A stretch of DNA of 24,607 nucleotides from Candidatus Dadabacteria bacterium RIFCSPHIGHO2_12_FULL_53_21 (GCA_001775255.1 MFCJ01000119.1:1-24607), one strand, 5' to 3'. Shown: positions 8,648 to 14,507, counted from the first letter of the stretch. Made by a program: numbers and translations. The notes: generated by a model not told the origin, from the sequence alone.

Positions 8648-8751
8648 CTGTTTTGTGGATTTCGGAAAAGCGGAAAATCAGGGGCTGTCATTGCTAGGGT
8701 AGCACCGCAATCCCGTTGCTATTTTTTATTCCCTCTCCCCAGCGTGGGAAA

Positions 8752-8776
8752 CGATTCCGATGAATAAGAGGAATCG
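8752..8776. repeat. Inverted repeat, 7-bp arms
   Basis: CGATTCC and GGAATCG are perfect complements around an 11-nt loop. First of the three hairpins in the gene-free region. Confidence 0.6.
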
Positions 8777-8814
8777 GTCATAGTTGCAACGAAGGCAGAA
8801 AAGGTGCGTAATTC

Positions 8815-8836
8815 CGGCTCAACGTTGCCTGAGCCG
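8815..8836. repeat. Inverted repeat, 7-bp arms
   Basis: CGGCTCA and TGAGCCG are perfect complements around an 8-nt loop. After one mismatch there are two more A-T pairs. No T-run follows on either strand, so an intrinsic terminator is unlikely. Confidence 0.6.
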
Positions 8837-8887
8837 AAATAGGAAGGGTGAGGGGGTACCTTAGTATTCTTGCCTGGGCTCATGTGA

Positions 8888-8942
8888 CAAGTGACAATCG
8901 TGCGGGTGTATATACCCGGGACATCTGTCACATTGTCACTTG
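8888..8942. repeat. Perfect 11-bp inverted repeat with a nested GC hairpin
   Basis: CAAGTGACAAT (8888-8898) and ATTGTCACTTG (8932-8942) are exact complements around a 33-nt loop. The loop contains a second hairpin, CGGGT-GTATAT-ACCCG. GTGACA/TGTCAC half-sites recur inside and beside the arms. This is the strongest structure in the gene-free region. Confidence 0.7.
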
Positions 8943-8952
8943 GTCTAATTCT

Positions 8953-8999
8953 GTCATTGCGAACGGAGCGAACAGCCGTGAGCGTAGCGCGGCAATCTC
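8953..8999 (+). repeat. GTCATTGCGA...GCAATCTC dispersed repeat
   Basis: Begins GTCATTGCGAACGGAGCGAA and ends GCGGCAATCTC, a repeat type widespread in bacterial intergenic DNA. A second, shorter copy lies in the opposite orientation at 11636-11669. Confidence 0.75.
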
Positions 9000-9008
9000 G
9001 TCTTTTCC

Positions 9009-9037
9009 GTCATTCCCGACACCGATCGGGAATCCAG
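9009..9037 (+). repeat. GTCATTCCCG...CGGGAATCCAG palindromic repeat
   Basis: ATTCCCGA (9012-9019) and TCGGGAAT (9026-9033) form a perfect 8-bp stem with a 6-nt loop, in the standard context GTC...CCAG of a widespread extragenic palindrome. A fragment resembling its first half (ATCATTCCC) adjoins REP-like copy C near 10351. Confidence 0.75.
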
Positions 9038-9071
9038 TCTTTTCTTGTAATCCACCGAAGCGGTGAAAGGC

Positions 9072-9097
9072 GTCCTTCGACAGGCTCAGGACGAACG
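9072..9097 (+). repeat. REP-like dispersed palindrome, copy B
   Basis: GTCCT-TCGACAGGCTC-AGGAC-GAACG, identical to copy A (1556-1581). The bases after it (TTCGTTGCTGG...) resemble those after copy D, so the repeated unit may be about 60 bp long. Confidence 0.85.
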
Positions 9098-9151
9098 TAT
9101 CTGGCTTCGTTGCTGGTTTTGGCAATTGAGGGACGGATCGATCATATATGA

Positions 9152-9180
9152 GCAGACATTGTCTGCCTCCCCGATTGACA
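9152..9180 (+). promoter_or_regulatory. Operator-like palindrome and -35 box upstream of mqnC
   Basis: GCAGACATTGTCTGC (9152-9166) is a perfect odd palindrome with 7-bp arms. Eight bases later lies a consensus TTGACA (9175-9180). The matching -10 is poor: TTCACT sits at the right 17-bp distance, and TAGAAT at 9203-9208 is too far. The palindrome would suit a dimeric regulator acting on mqnC. Confidence 0.4.
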
Positions 9181-9210
9181 CCCAGGCCTATATTAGGTTC
9201 ACTAGAATAT

Positions 9211-10287
9211 ATGGAAGTCAGGGATATCTTCGGAAAGGTATTTGCGGGTGAGAGGATAGGCAGGGACGAGGGGCTGTTCCTTCTCAAAAACGCCGACACC
9301 ACTCAGATGGGGTCTCTCGCCGATTACGTGAGGCGGAAGCACCACCCCGAAGGGATAGTGACGTTCGTCGCCGATACCAACCCCAACTATACGAACGTCT
9401 GCGATACGGAGTGCCTCTTCTGCGCCTTCTGGCGGCCGGCGGGGGCCCACGACTCATACACACACAGCGTCGACAAGGTTATAGAGATGATGAGGACGTC
9501 CTACCACAACGGGGCCACGACCGTGCTGCTCCAGGGAGGGCATAACCCCGAGATCACGCTCGATTACTATATAGAAATAATAAAGAGAACTAAGAAGGAG
9601 ATTCCGGGACTCCACCTCCACGCGTTTTCAGCTCCGGAAATAAGCGCCATTGCAAAATACTCCGACCTCACGACCGAGGAAGTGCTGAGGAGGTTCTGGG
9701 ACGCGGGCTTGAGGACCATTCCCGGAGGAGGGGCTGAAGTATTATCGAACCGCGTGAGGAAGAAGATAAGCCCGCTCAAGATTGACGCCGACCAGTGGAT
9801 GAAGGTCACGAGGGAGGCGCACCTGACCGGCTTCAAGACCACGGCGACCATGATGTTCGGCCATTTCGAGGAGGACGAGGACATTCTCGAACACCTCGAC
9901 AAAATCAGGGCGCTCCAGGACGAGACGGGGAATTTCCTCGCGTTCATCCCCTGGACGTTCAAGCCCAAGAATACGTTCCTCGAAAGGAAGCTCCCTAACG
10001 AGACGGGCGGGGACAGGTATCTCAGGGTATTAGCCCTCTCGCGGATATACCTCGACAACTTCGTCCACATTCAGGGCTCGTGGTTCACTCAGGGGGCAAA
10101 GATAGGGTCGCTGTCCATGTACTACGGCGCGAGCGACCTGGGCGGCACGCTGTTCGACGAGAACGTGCTCTGCTGCGCCGAGAACAAAATTAGGTCGACA
10201 GTAGATGAGCTCGTGCACATGATAAGGTCTGCGGGTTTCGTACCCGCACAGAGGGACACTTACTACCAGGTGCTGAACCGCTTCTGA
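9211..10287 (+). CDS. mqnC: Cyclic dehypoxanthinyl futalosine synthase (radical SAM)
   Basis: MqnC cyclises dehypoxanthine futalosine in the futalosine route to menaquinone. The 358 residues fit the family. The radical SAM cluster motif is C-x3-C-x2-C at Cys64, Cys68 and Cys71 in NVCDTECLFCAFWRP. Family landmarks follow: LLQGGHNPEITLDYY, HLHAFSAPEI, IPGGGAEVLSNRVR, TTATMMFGHFEEDEDILEHL, FIPWTFKPKNTFLE and GSWFTQG. These distinguish it from CofH, MqnE and biotin synthase. I chose ATG 9211 because the protein begins there with family-like MEVRDIF; an in-frame ATG at 9148 would add 21 unconserved residues overlapping the upstream palindrome. No strong ribosome site is seen. No other menaquinone gene is nearby. 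The flanking DNA is rich in repeats and an IS110 element lies downstream. Confidence 0.94.
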   Translation: MEVRDIFGKVFAGERIGRDEGLFLLKNADTTQMGSLADYVRRKHHPEGIVTFVADTNPNYTNVCDTECLFCAFWRPAGAHDSYTHSVDKVIEMMRTSYHNGATTVLLQGGHNPEITLDYYIEIIKRTKKEIPGLHLHAFSAPEISAIAKYSDLTTEEVLRRFWDAGLRTIPGGGAEVLSNRVRKKISPLKIDADQWMKVTREAHLTGFKTTATMMFGHFEEDEDILEHLDKIRALQDETGNFLAFIPWTFKPKNTFLERKLPNETGGDRYLRVLALSRIYLDNFVHIQGSWFTQGAKIGSLSMYYGASDLGGTLFDENVLCCAENKIRSTVDELVHMIRSAGFVPAQRDTYYQVLNRF

Positions 10288-10307
10288 TATTCTCCCCTTT
10301 TTTAGGA

Positions 10308-10322
10308 GCGGCGACTCGCCGC
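10308..10322. repeat. GC hairpin after mqnC
   Basis: GCGGCG-ACT-CGCCGC, a perfect 6-bp stem with a 3-nt loop, starting 20 nt after the mqnC stop. The T-run lies before the stem rather than after it, so it does not read as a forward intrinsic terminator. It adjoins REP-like copy C. Confidence 0.5.
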
Positions 10323-10324
10323 CC

Positions 10325-10350
10325 CGTTCGTCCTGAGCTTGTCGAAGGAC
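10325..10350 (-). repeat. REP-like dispersed palindrome, copy C (inverted)
   Basis: On the minus strand GTCCT-TCGACAAGCTC-AGGAC-GAACG. The stem matches copies A and B; the loop has A instead of G at one position, as in copy D. Confidence 0.82.
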
Positions 10351-10366
10351 ATCATTCCCAAAACAT

Positions 10367-10377
10367 AAATCCTCCCT
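10367..10377 (+). other. Left target flank of the IS110 insertion
   Basis: AAATCCTCCCT is host DNA ending in the CT core. Nine of its bases (10369-10377) are repeated in the target-binding loop of the bridge RNA. Joined to the right flank from 11596, it restores an uninterrupted site reading ATCCTCC-CT-AACCCTCC. Confidence 0.7.
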
Positions 10378-10391
10378 TGTATCTTAAAAAC

Positions 10392-10580
10392 AACGGATCA
10401 AATTGTATAAAATATAAAAACCATAATACGGGAGCGGAGTGATACTCGATCCTCCCTCAGGTTTAGAACCAGAAGGTTAGATTAGTACCTCCGCTCCTCT
10501 TTGTTTGGAAATGCCGGACGGTATCTTAGGCCCCCTTACGGGATGAGCCTGCATATACAAGGTTGGCAAGAACAAAGACC
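10392..10580 (+). ncRNA. Predicted IS110 bridge RNA
   Basis: Bridge RNAs are the guide RNAs of IS110 recombinases, with a target-binding and a donor-binding loop. Loop 1: basal stem GGAGCGGAG (10431-10439) with CTCCGCTCC (10489-10497), and apical hairpin GGTT-TAG-AACC (10460-10470). Its 5' side holds ATCCTCCCT (10449-10457), identical to the left target. Its 3' side holds GGTTAG (10475-10480), complementary to CTAACC of the right target. Loop 2: basal stems CTTTGTT/AACAAAG (10499-10505, 10571-10577) and TGCC/GGCA (10512-10515, 10565-10568), with an apical hairpin at 10528-10550. Its 5' side holds GACGGTATCT (10517-10526), identical to the right end of the element. Its 3' side holds ATACAAG (10555-10561), complementary to CTTGTAT at the left end. 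The exact RNA ends are inferred; 10392 follows from the junction promoter. Confidence 0.8.
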
Positions 10581-10594
10581 CAAGGAGGTATAAC

Positions 10595-11578
10595 ATGAGT
10601 GACTCAAAATCTCCGGTCCCTGTCCTCGGGATCGATATATCTAAGGGTAAATTTAACGCCGCTCTCCTGAGAGTGGGGAAGTACAGGCACAAAGCATTCC
10701 CCAACAACAGCCGGGGGTTCGAGCAGCTGTCAAAGTGGCTTCAGGGACTCGGAGTAATGGAGCTACACGCCTGCATGGAATCCACGGGAGTCTACGGGGA
10801 GGAGCTTGCCGAGTATCTCTACGATCAGGGGTTCAGCGTAAGCGTAGTAAACCCGGCAAGGATCAAGGGGTTTGCCCAGAGTGAGCTCATAAGGAGCAAG
10901 ACCGATAAAGTGGACGCTTCCCTCATAGCCAGGTTCTGTGTAGCTATGAAGCCTTCGCTATGGACCCCGGACCCCATGGAAATAAGGGAGCTGCGCTCTC
11001 TTGTGAGAAGAGTGGACGCCCTTCTGAACATGCGCCAGCAGGAGCAGAACCGTCTCGAGGTCTCAAACGATATACTTAAAAAATCCATACGCAAGCACAT
11101 CCACTACATCGAGAAGGAGATTGAAGAACTCAAGGACGAGATCAATAAGCATATAGACCATAACCCTGAGCTAAGGGATAAGAGGGAGCTCCTTGAGAGC
11201 ATCCCCGGGGTAGGAGAAGCCACGATACACATTATTCTCTCTCACTTCGCCTCTATAGAGAAGTTCAGGGACGCAAAGTCTCTCACCTCGTTCCTGGGCA
11301 TCGCCCCGAGACACTACCAATCGGGAAGTTCCGTCACCAAGAGGACCCGTATGTCCAAAGTAGGCCGGTCTTCTTTAAGAAAGGCTTTTTATATGCCCGC
11401 AATCGTCGCCCTTCGTTATAACCCCGTTATCGCGGACCTCAAAGTCAGACTAACCAAGGCCGGTAAACACAATATGTTGATTATAGGTGCAGCTATGAGA
11501 AAACTGGTTCATATAATTTACGGCGTGCTTAAAAACAAAATCCCCTTCGACCCCAATTTCTCTCTCAAATCCTCTTGA
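10595..11578 (+). CDS. IS110-family transposase (bridge-RNA-guided recombinase)
   Basis: A 327-residue DEDD/serine recombinase. The RuvC-like domain shows Asp14 (VLGIDISKGKF), Glu62 (CMESTGVYG), Asp104 and Asp107 (KTDKVDASLIARF). A coiled-coil-like charged stretch runs about 145-195. The Tnp_20 domain follows, with ESIPGVGEATIHIILSHF and FLGIAPRHYQSGSS; Ser243 in QSG is the likely nucleophile. From memory, the corresponding residues of IS621 are D11, E60, D102, D105 and S241, so the spacing agrees. The start is ATG 10595 with an excellent ribosome site, AAGGAGG at 10582-10588, just after the bridge RNA. The protein is full length with no frameshift. It should cut and join the element's circular form with a CT-core target chosen by the adjacent RNA. 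Confidence 0.95.
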   Translation: MSDSKSPVPVLGIDISKGKFNAALLRVGKYRHKAFPNNSRGFEQLSKWLQGLGVMELHACMESTGVYGEELAEYLYDQGFSVSVVNPARIKGFAQSELIRSKTDKVDASLIARFCVAMKPSLWTPDPMEIRELRSLVRRVDALLNMRQQEQNRLEVSNDILKKSIRKHIHYIEKEIEELKDEINKHIDHNPELRDKRELLESIPGVGEATIHIILSHFASIEKFRDAKSLTSFLGIAPRHYQSGSSVTKRTRMSKVGRSSLRKAFYMPAIVALRYNPVIADLKVRLTKAGKHNMLIIGAAMRKLVHIIYGVLKNKIPFDPNFSLKSS

Positions 11579-11580
11579 CT
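11575..11580 (+). promoter_or_regulatory. -35 half of a junction promoter at the IS right end
   Basis: TTGACT overlaps the transposase stop codon. In the integrated element it has no partner inside the IS. If the right end (…TATCT, 11595) is joined to the left end (TGTATCTT…, 10378), TATCTT at 10380-10385 falls exactly 17 bp downstream. This creates a sigma70-like promoter reading into the bridge RNA. This is how circular IS110 elements are known to switch on their RNA. Confidence 0.6.
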
Positions 11581-11597
11581 TCCAAGACGGTATCTAA

Positions 11598-11617
11598 CCC
11601 TCCTTTTCTAAGGAGGG
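11598..11617. repeat. Hairpin repeat that served as the IS target
   Basis: CCCTCCTT-TTCT-AAGGAGGG, a perfect 8-bp stem with a 4-nt loop, two bases from the IS right end. Together with the left flank it reads ATCCTCCCTAACCCTCC..., a REP-like unit interrupted by the insertion. No T-run follows. Confidence 0.65.
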
Positions 11618-11635
11618 AATTGAAAAGCAAAAGAT

Positions 11636-11669
11636 GAGATTGCCGCGCTGCTTCGCAGCTCGCAATGAC
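11636..11669 (-). repeat. GTCATTGCGA...GCAATCTC dispersed repeat, inverted copy
   Basis: Reads GAGATTGCCGCGC...CGCAATGAC on the plus strand, the inverse of the copy at 8953-8999. The two copies flank mqnC and the IS in opposite orientation. Confidence 0.72.
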
Positions 11670-11681
11670 GGACATAGCTAC

Positions 11682-11707
11682 GTGCTTCGACAAGCTCAGC
11701 ACGAACG
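11682..11707 (+). repeat. REP-like dispersed palindrome, copy D, with a compensatory change
   Basis: GTGCT-TCGACAAGCTC-AGCAC-GAACG. Compared with copies A-C, the third base pair of the stem is G-C instead of C-G: both sides changed together, so pairing is kept. Confidence 0.82.
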
Positions 11708-11777
11708 GGTTGGGGTTCGTTGCCGGATTGGGCGGATGAGGTACGTTAGGATCGTAGAGTCACACAATGTGTGTGTG

Positions 11778-12314
11778 TCAGCGGAGACGGAATATATTGA
11801 TAGGGGTGTAGACCGATCCGTCCCGCCTTGTCTCACTCTTGATGACGCCGATTTCATCGATCGTGAACTTACATTTTTCAGGTATCGGCAGGGGTTCTTT
11901 TATCCTGAGCCTGTTATTGATCCTCCCGATAGTCACATGCGGGATGAACCTGCGCGTCTCCCTCGGGAATCCGAGGGGCTCGAGCGCTTCGTCGATCCTG
12001 CCCTGAAGCGATGAAAGCTCCGGGTTTTCGGATAATCCCATATACAGTATCCGGGGAAATCTCATGTCGGGGAACACGCCGAAGCCGGTTATATCAGTTT
12101 CGAACGGGGAATAGTTTCGGACGAGGCCGTCTATTATAGAAGACACATCGGGCACTTTTGAATCCCCGACGCTGCCCAGGAACTTTAGAGTGACGTGGAG
12201 CTTGTCTCTCTGCTCCCACTTGACGCCCTCGCACCGGGACTTCAGGGCCCCGATATACTCGTCCATCCGGGCCCTTATCTCATCCGGAAGGAGCGCGGCA
12301 ATAAAGAGTCTCAA
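11778..12314 (-). CDS. thpR: RNA 2',3'-cyclic phosphodiesterase (2'-5' RNA ligase family)
   Basis: A 178-residue 2H phosphoesterase, the normal length for ThpR. Both catalytic HxT motifs are present: His40-Val-Thr42 in DKLHVTLKFLG and His126-Val-Thr128 in RFIPHVTIGR. The conserved N-terminus MRLFIAALLPDEI is also typical. Family members hydrolyse RNA 2',3'-cyclic phosphates and can ligate tRNA halves in vitro; the physiological role is unclear. The start codon is TTG at 12314, chosen because the conserved MRLFIA motif begins there; a GGTGGA lies just upstream. It follows tolB by 59 nt on the same strand and may be co-transcribed. A CACACA/TGTGTG tract lies just after the stop and could fold into a small hairpin. 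Assignment is firm. Confidence 0.92.
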   Translation of the reverse strand: MRLFIAALLPDEIRARMDEYIGALKSRCEGVKWEQRDKLHVTLKFLGSVGDSKVPDVSSIIDGLVRNYSPFETDITGFGVFPDMRFPRILYMGLSENPELSSLQGRIDEALEPLGFPRETRRFIPHVTIGRINNRLRIKEPLPIPEKCKFTIDEIGVIKSETRRDGSVYTPINIFRLR

Positions 12315-12373
12315 TAATCCACCCGCAGAATGACGTCGTTACGATATATCCGGAACGGAGGATCGTGATTGCC

Positions 12374-13642
12374 CTATTGTGACCTGCACCAGGTAGGAAA
12401 GGACTTCCCCCCGCCCTGGCTGAGCCGCCTCTGGTTCTCTCCGCTCATGTACATGATGTAAATGTCCTTTGCGGCGTTCCGCGTGGAGCTGAAGGCGATG
12501 TAATGGCCGTCGGGCGACCATCCGGGGTTCTCGTTCCTCGAACCCGATGTGAGCCTCTGCTCGCCTGAGCCGTCGGGATTTACTGTGAAGATACTAGCGC
12601 CGCCTCCCTCGACCTTTACGAAGGCTATCTTGTTTACCTGCGGGTTCGGTGACCACGACGGATCGGTGCTGTATCCTCCCGAGCTAATCTTCCTTACGCC
12701 GCTCCCGCTCGCACTCATTACGTAAATCCCCGGGTTGCCGCCCCTGTCGGACACGAACGCTATCCTGCTGCCGTCGGGAGACCAAGTGGGCGATACGTCT
12801 ATCGAGTTGCTTCTGGTGATGTTAATCGGTTTTTTTCCGCTCGGATCGGAAACGTAAATTTCGCCGTTCGCGCTGTAGGCGATCCGGTTGCCGCTCGGGG
12901 ACCATGCGCCGGTCTGCTCGAGCTTGAATGCGCGGGTCAGCCTCCGCTCCGAAACAGACGGGCTTAGGGTCATGATGTAGAGGTCCTGATCCCAAACCTT
13001 GTCGGAGTTGAATATTATCTCGTTACCGTTAGGAGAGCAGTCGGGAGACATGATAAGAGAGCCGTGTCTCGTGAGCTGATTCAAATTCGCCCCGTCGTAG
13101 TCCATAATAAAGAGGTTCCTGCTCCTGCTGCCGCCGAGTACAAATGCGATCCTGGACGTAAAGAAGCCGTCGTTGCCCGTGATCTGCTTCATTACGAGGT
13201 CAGCGAACCTGTGCGCCGCCTCCCTGACCTTGCCCGGCGTGGCCTCATACGACCTTCCGAGTATGGGCCGCTCCTCCCTTACGTTGAAGAGCTGGACGGC
13301 ATACTTCATTTTTCCGCCGCTCGACTGGTATTGCCCTGCTATTAAATAGTCCGCGCCTGCATCGAAAAACGCCTGGAAGCTGATGTTGTTGACGTCGCCT
13401 ATTATCTGGCTGCCCGCGCTCACCTCAAAAAGGGCCGCGTTCTCGAGGTCGTTTCTCAGGACTTCGGCGAACTCACGCCCTCTCGGATCAGCAGACCCTA
13501 TGCTCGAGAGATCGGGGATGAATATCGGTATCCTCTGTATTATCGGACCCGTAACATCCGGAAGCTTGATCTGGGACCAGGCACCCGCTGTGATAGTGAA
13601 GAAAATGGAAAGCGACATTAAGAGAATTCTAAAAGCCATCAT
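12374..13642 (-). CDS. tolB: Tol-Pal system protein TolB
   Basis: TolB is the periplasmic beta-propeller that links Pal to TolA and helps maintain the outer membrane during division. The 422 residues match the usual length. A signal peptide (hydrophobic about 4-20, likely cut near GAWS) is followed by the alpha/beta domain (about 25-160), with FIPDLSS and NDLENAALFEV in the usual places. Six propeller blades then follow, with repeated WSPDG-type motifs (CSPNGNEI, WSPSGNRI, WSPDGSRI, WSPNPQVN, WSPDGHYI). The C-terminus ends with FPTWCRSQ. Two adjacent ATG codons (13642 and 13639) follow a strong GAGGGAGG ribosome site; either could be used. tolQ, tolR, tolA and pal are not in the window, so the gene is separated from the classical cluster on at least this side. 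thpR follows on the same strand. Confidence 0.94.
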   Translation of the reverse strand: MMAFRILLMSLSIFFTITAGAWSQIKLPDVTGPIIQRIPIFIPDLSSIGSADPRGREFAEVLRNDLENAALFEVSAGSQIIGDVNNISFQAFFDAGADYLIAGQYQSSGGKMKYAVQLFNVREERPILGRSYEATPGKVREAAHRFADLVMKQITGNDGFFTSRIAFVLGGSRSRNLFIMDYDGANLNQLTRHGSLIMSPDCSPNGNEIIFNSDKVWDQDLYIMTLSPSVSERRLTRAFKLEQTGAWSPSGNRIAYSANGEIYVSDPSGKKPINITRSNSIDVSPTWSPDGSRIAFVSDRGGNPGIYVMSASGSGVRKISSGGYSTDPSWSPNPQVNKIAFVKVEGGGASIFTVNPDGSGEQRLTSGSRNENPGWSPDGHYIAFSSTRNAAKDIYIMYMSGENQRRLSQGGGKSFPTWCRSQ

Positions 13643-13758
13643 GGTCCTCCCTCTAAATCCGTATATAGATTATTCTAAGATGATATCCGAAAATAAATTT
13701 AGCCTATGGGAGAATGAAATGCCAGCTTAATCGCGATTATCGGGTGAAAATTGGGAAT

Positions 13759-14358
13759 TTATTCCTCGAGCTCCACGTTCCAGTACGAGATATCGACGAA
13801 ATTCAGAAACGGCTCCCATTCCTTATACATTACCGCTTTTATATATATATTGGAAAATGGGTCCCAGAGGGGTTTCTTGGGTCTCCTTTTGAGCCTCATC
13901 CTCGACTGCTCGGGGGTTCTGCCGCCTTTTTTCCTGTTGCAATCTACGCAGCAGCAGACGACGTTGTCCCAAACGCTCCTCCCGCCCTGTGAACGGGGAA
14001 CGACGTGGTCTATAGTGAGCTCCGAGCGGGAAAACTTTTTCGTGCAATACTGGCAGGCGCCGCCGTCCCGCCTGAATATATTGATACGGTTGAACTTGGC
14101 CTCTTTTCTGATGACACCTTCGTATCTAACGAGCACTATCACGCGGGGGGTCAGTATGACGGTATTTACGGTCCTGATTACGTCCTCGCTCCCCTTCATC
14201 GCGGATATCTGCGACCAGGACTCGAAATCGAAGGTCTCGTAACCGGAGCCTACGGCCTTCGCCACACCGCTGTACATAAGCACAAATGCCCTTTTTACGC
14301 TTGTGATTGTGACGGGGACGAAGTAGCGGTTCAGGACTAACACGGGGGCGGTCAGCAT
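13759..14358 (-). CDS. HNH endonuclease, stand-alone family
   Basis: A 199-residue protein. The N-terminus MLTAPVLVLNRYFVPVTITSVKRAFVLMYSG is the conserved lead-in of a common chromosomal HNH family (VLVLNRxxxPxxxxSVRRA). The nuclease core lies at about 105-150: two zinc-type CxxC pairs (CQYC and CVDC) around the catalytic DHVVPRSQGG and a following Asn-rich segment (VWDNVVCC). It should be a metal-dependent DNA endonuclease; its biological role is not known and it is not in an obvious restriction or phage module. I chose ATG 14358. A TTG 39 nt upstream extends the frame, but that TTG is part of a TTGAAT -35 box spaced 17 bp from TACATT, so it is more likely promoter than start. The gene is 116 nt upstream of tolB on the same strand. 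Confidence 0.88.
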   Translation of the reverse strand: MLTAPVLVLNRYFVPVTITSVKRAFVLMYSGVAKAVGSGYETFDFESWSQISAMKGSEDVIRTVNTVILTPRVIVLVRYEGVIRKEAKFNRINIFRRDGGACQYCTKKFSRSELTIDHVVPRSQGGRSVWDNVVCCCVDCNRKKGGRTPEQSRMRLKRRPKKPLWDPFSNIYIKAVMYKEWEPFLNFVDISYWNVELEE

Positions 14359-14368
14359 ACGGTAAGAG

Positions 14369-14397
14369 AATGTACACTTTTTTATGGTGCTATTCAA
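14369..14397 (-). promoter_or_regulatory. Promoter for the HNH gene, close to its start codon
   Basis: On the minus strand TTGAAT (14397-14392) and TACATT (14374-14369) are spaced by 17 bp. The -10 ends 10 nt before ATG 14358, giving a nearly leaderless transcript. No ribosome site is present. Confidence 0.5.
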
Positions 14398-14507
14398 GTA
14401 AAAATGTGTTAAAGTCGCGTTAAGATATAATTTTTTTTAGAATAACGGTGAAAAATAGAAATTACTTGACATATAGGCTCTTCAGTTCAAAGTATTAAAG
14501 GAACCCA

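Larger units (their letters stand above)
8648..8950. other. Gene-free region with a series of hairpins
   Basis: This stretch between the transglutaminase promoter and the dispersed repeats holds no ORF that looks real. It contains three clear inverted repeats, listed separately at 8752-8776, 8815-8836 and 8888-8942. There is also a small GCTA-GGG-TAGC hairpin near 8693 and a T-rich run near 8721. I recognise no known RNA family. It could be a structured non-coding RNA, a decayed repeat element, or simply an accumulation of extragenic palindromes. Confidence 0.45.
10378..11595 (+). mobile_element. IS110-family insertion sequence with its own bridge RNA
   Basis: The element is 1218 bp with one CT core copy assigned to it. 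It has a 217-nt left non-coding end, one transposase gene and a right end of only 17 nt after the stop codon, the IS110-group layout. The ends were placed by guide matches, not by terminal inverted repeats, which I do not see and which this group lacks. CT occurs at both edges (10376-10377 and 11594-11595). Four guide segments in the left-end RNA match the two target flanks and the two element ends, all meeting at that CT. The insertion lies among REP-like repeats and splits a CCCTCC-rich hairpin repeat. The transposase is intact, so the element may be active. Confidence 0.85.

Noticed and set aside
8953..9097. Possible CRISPR array or tRNA-like structures in the repeat-rich region.
   Set aside because: The repeats are of three different kinds, without regular spacing or equal spacers, and no cloverleaf could be drawn. 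No CRISPR, tRNA or rRNA was seen anywhere in the window.
9175..9208. TTGACA with TAGAAT as the mqnC promoter.
   Set aside because: The spacer is 22 bp and the -10 would end only 2 nt before the ATG. The better-spaced TTCACT is a poor -10, so no complete promoter is claimed.
9148..9210. Earlier ATG for mqnC.
   Set aside because: The 21 extra residues do not look like the family and overlap the GCAGACATTGTCTGC palindrome and the TTGACA box.
10308..10322. GC hairpin after mqnC as an intrinsic terminator.
   Set aside because: The T-run precedes the stem on the plus strand and no T-run follows on either strand. It looks more like part of the neighbouring repeats.
10477..10707. Minus-strand frame across the IS left end and the transposase start.
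   Set aside because: It overlaps the bridge RNA and the transposase and has no ribosome site or family resemblance.
10367..11574. AAATCCTC occurs at 10367-10374 and 11567-11574, exactly 1200 bp apart, as if it were a target-site duplication.
   Set aside because: The right copy lies inside the transposase gene and would cut off its last residues. The four bridge RNA guide matches place the ends at 10378 and 11595 instead, and IS110 elements do not make long duplications.
14359..14397. Upstream TTG start for the HNH protein, adding 13 residues.
   Set aside because: The family's conserved N-terminus begins at ATG 14358, and the TTG is the beginning of a TTGAAT -35 box with a -10 at 17 bp.
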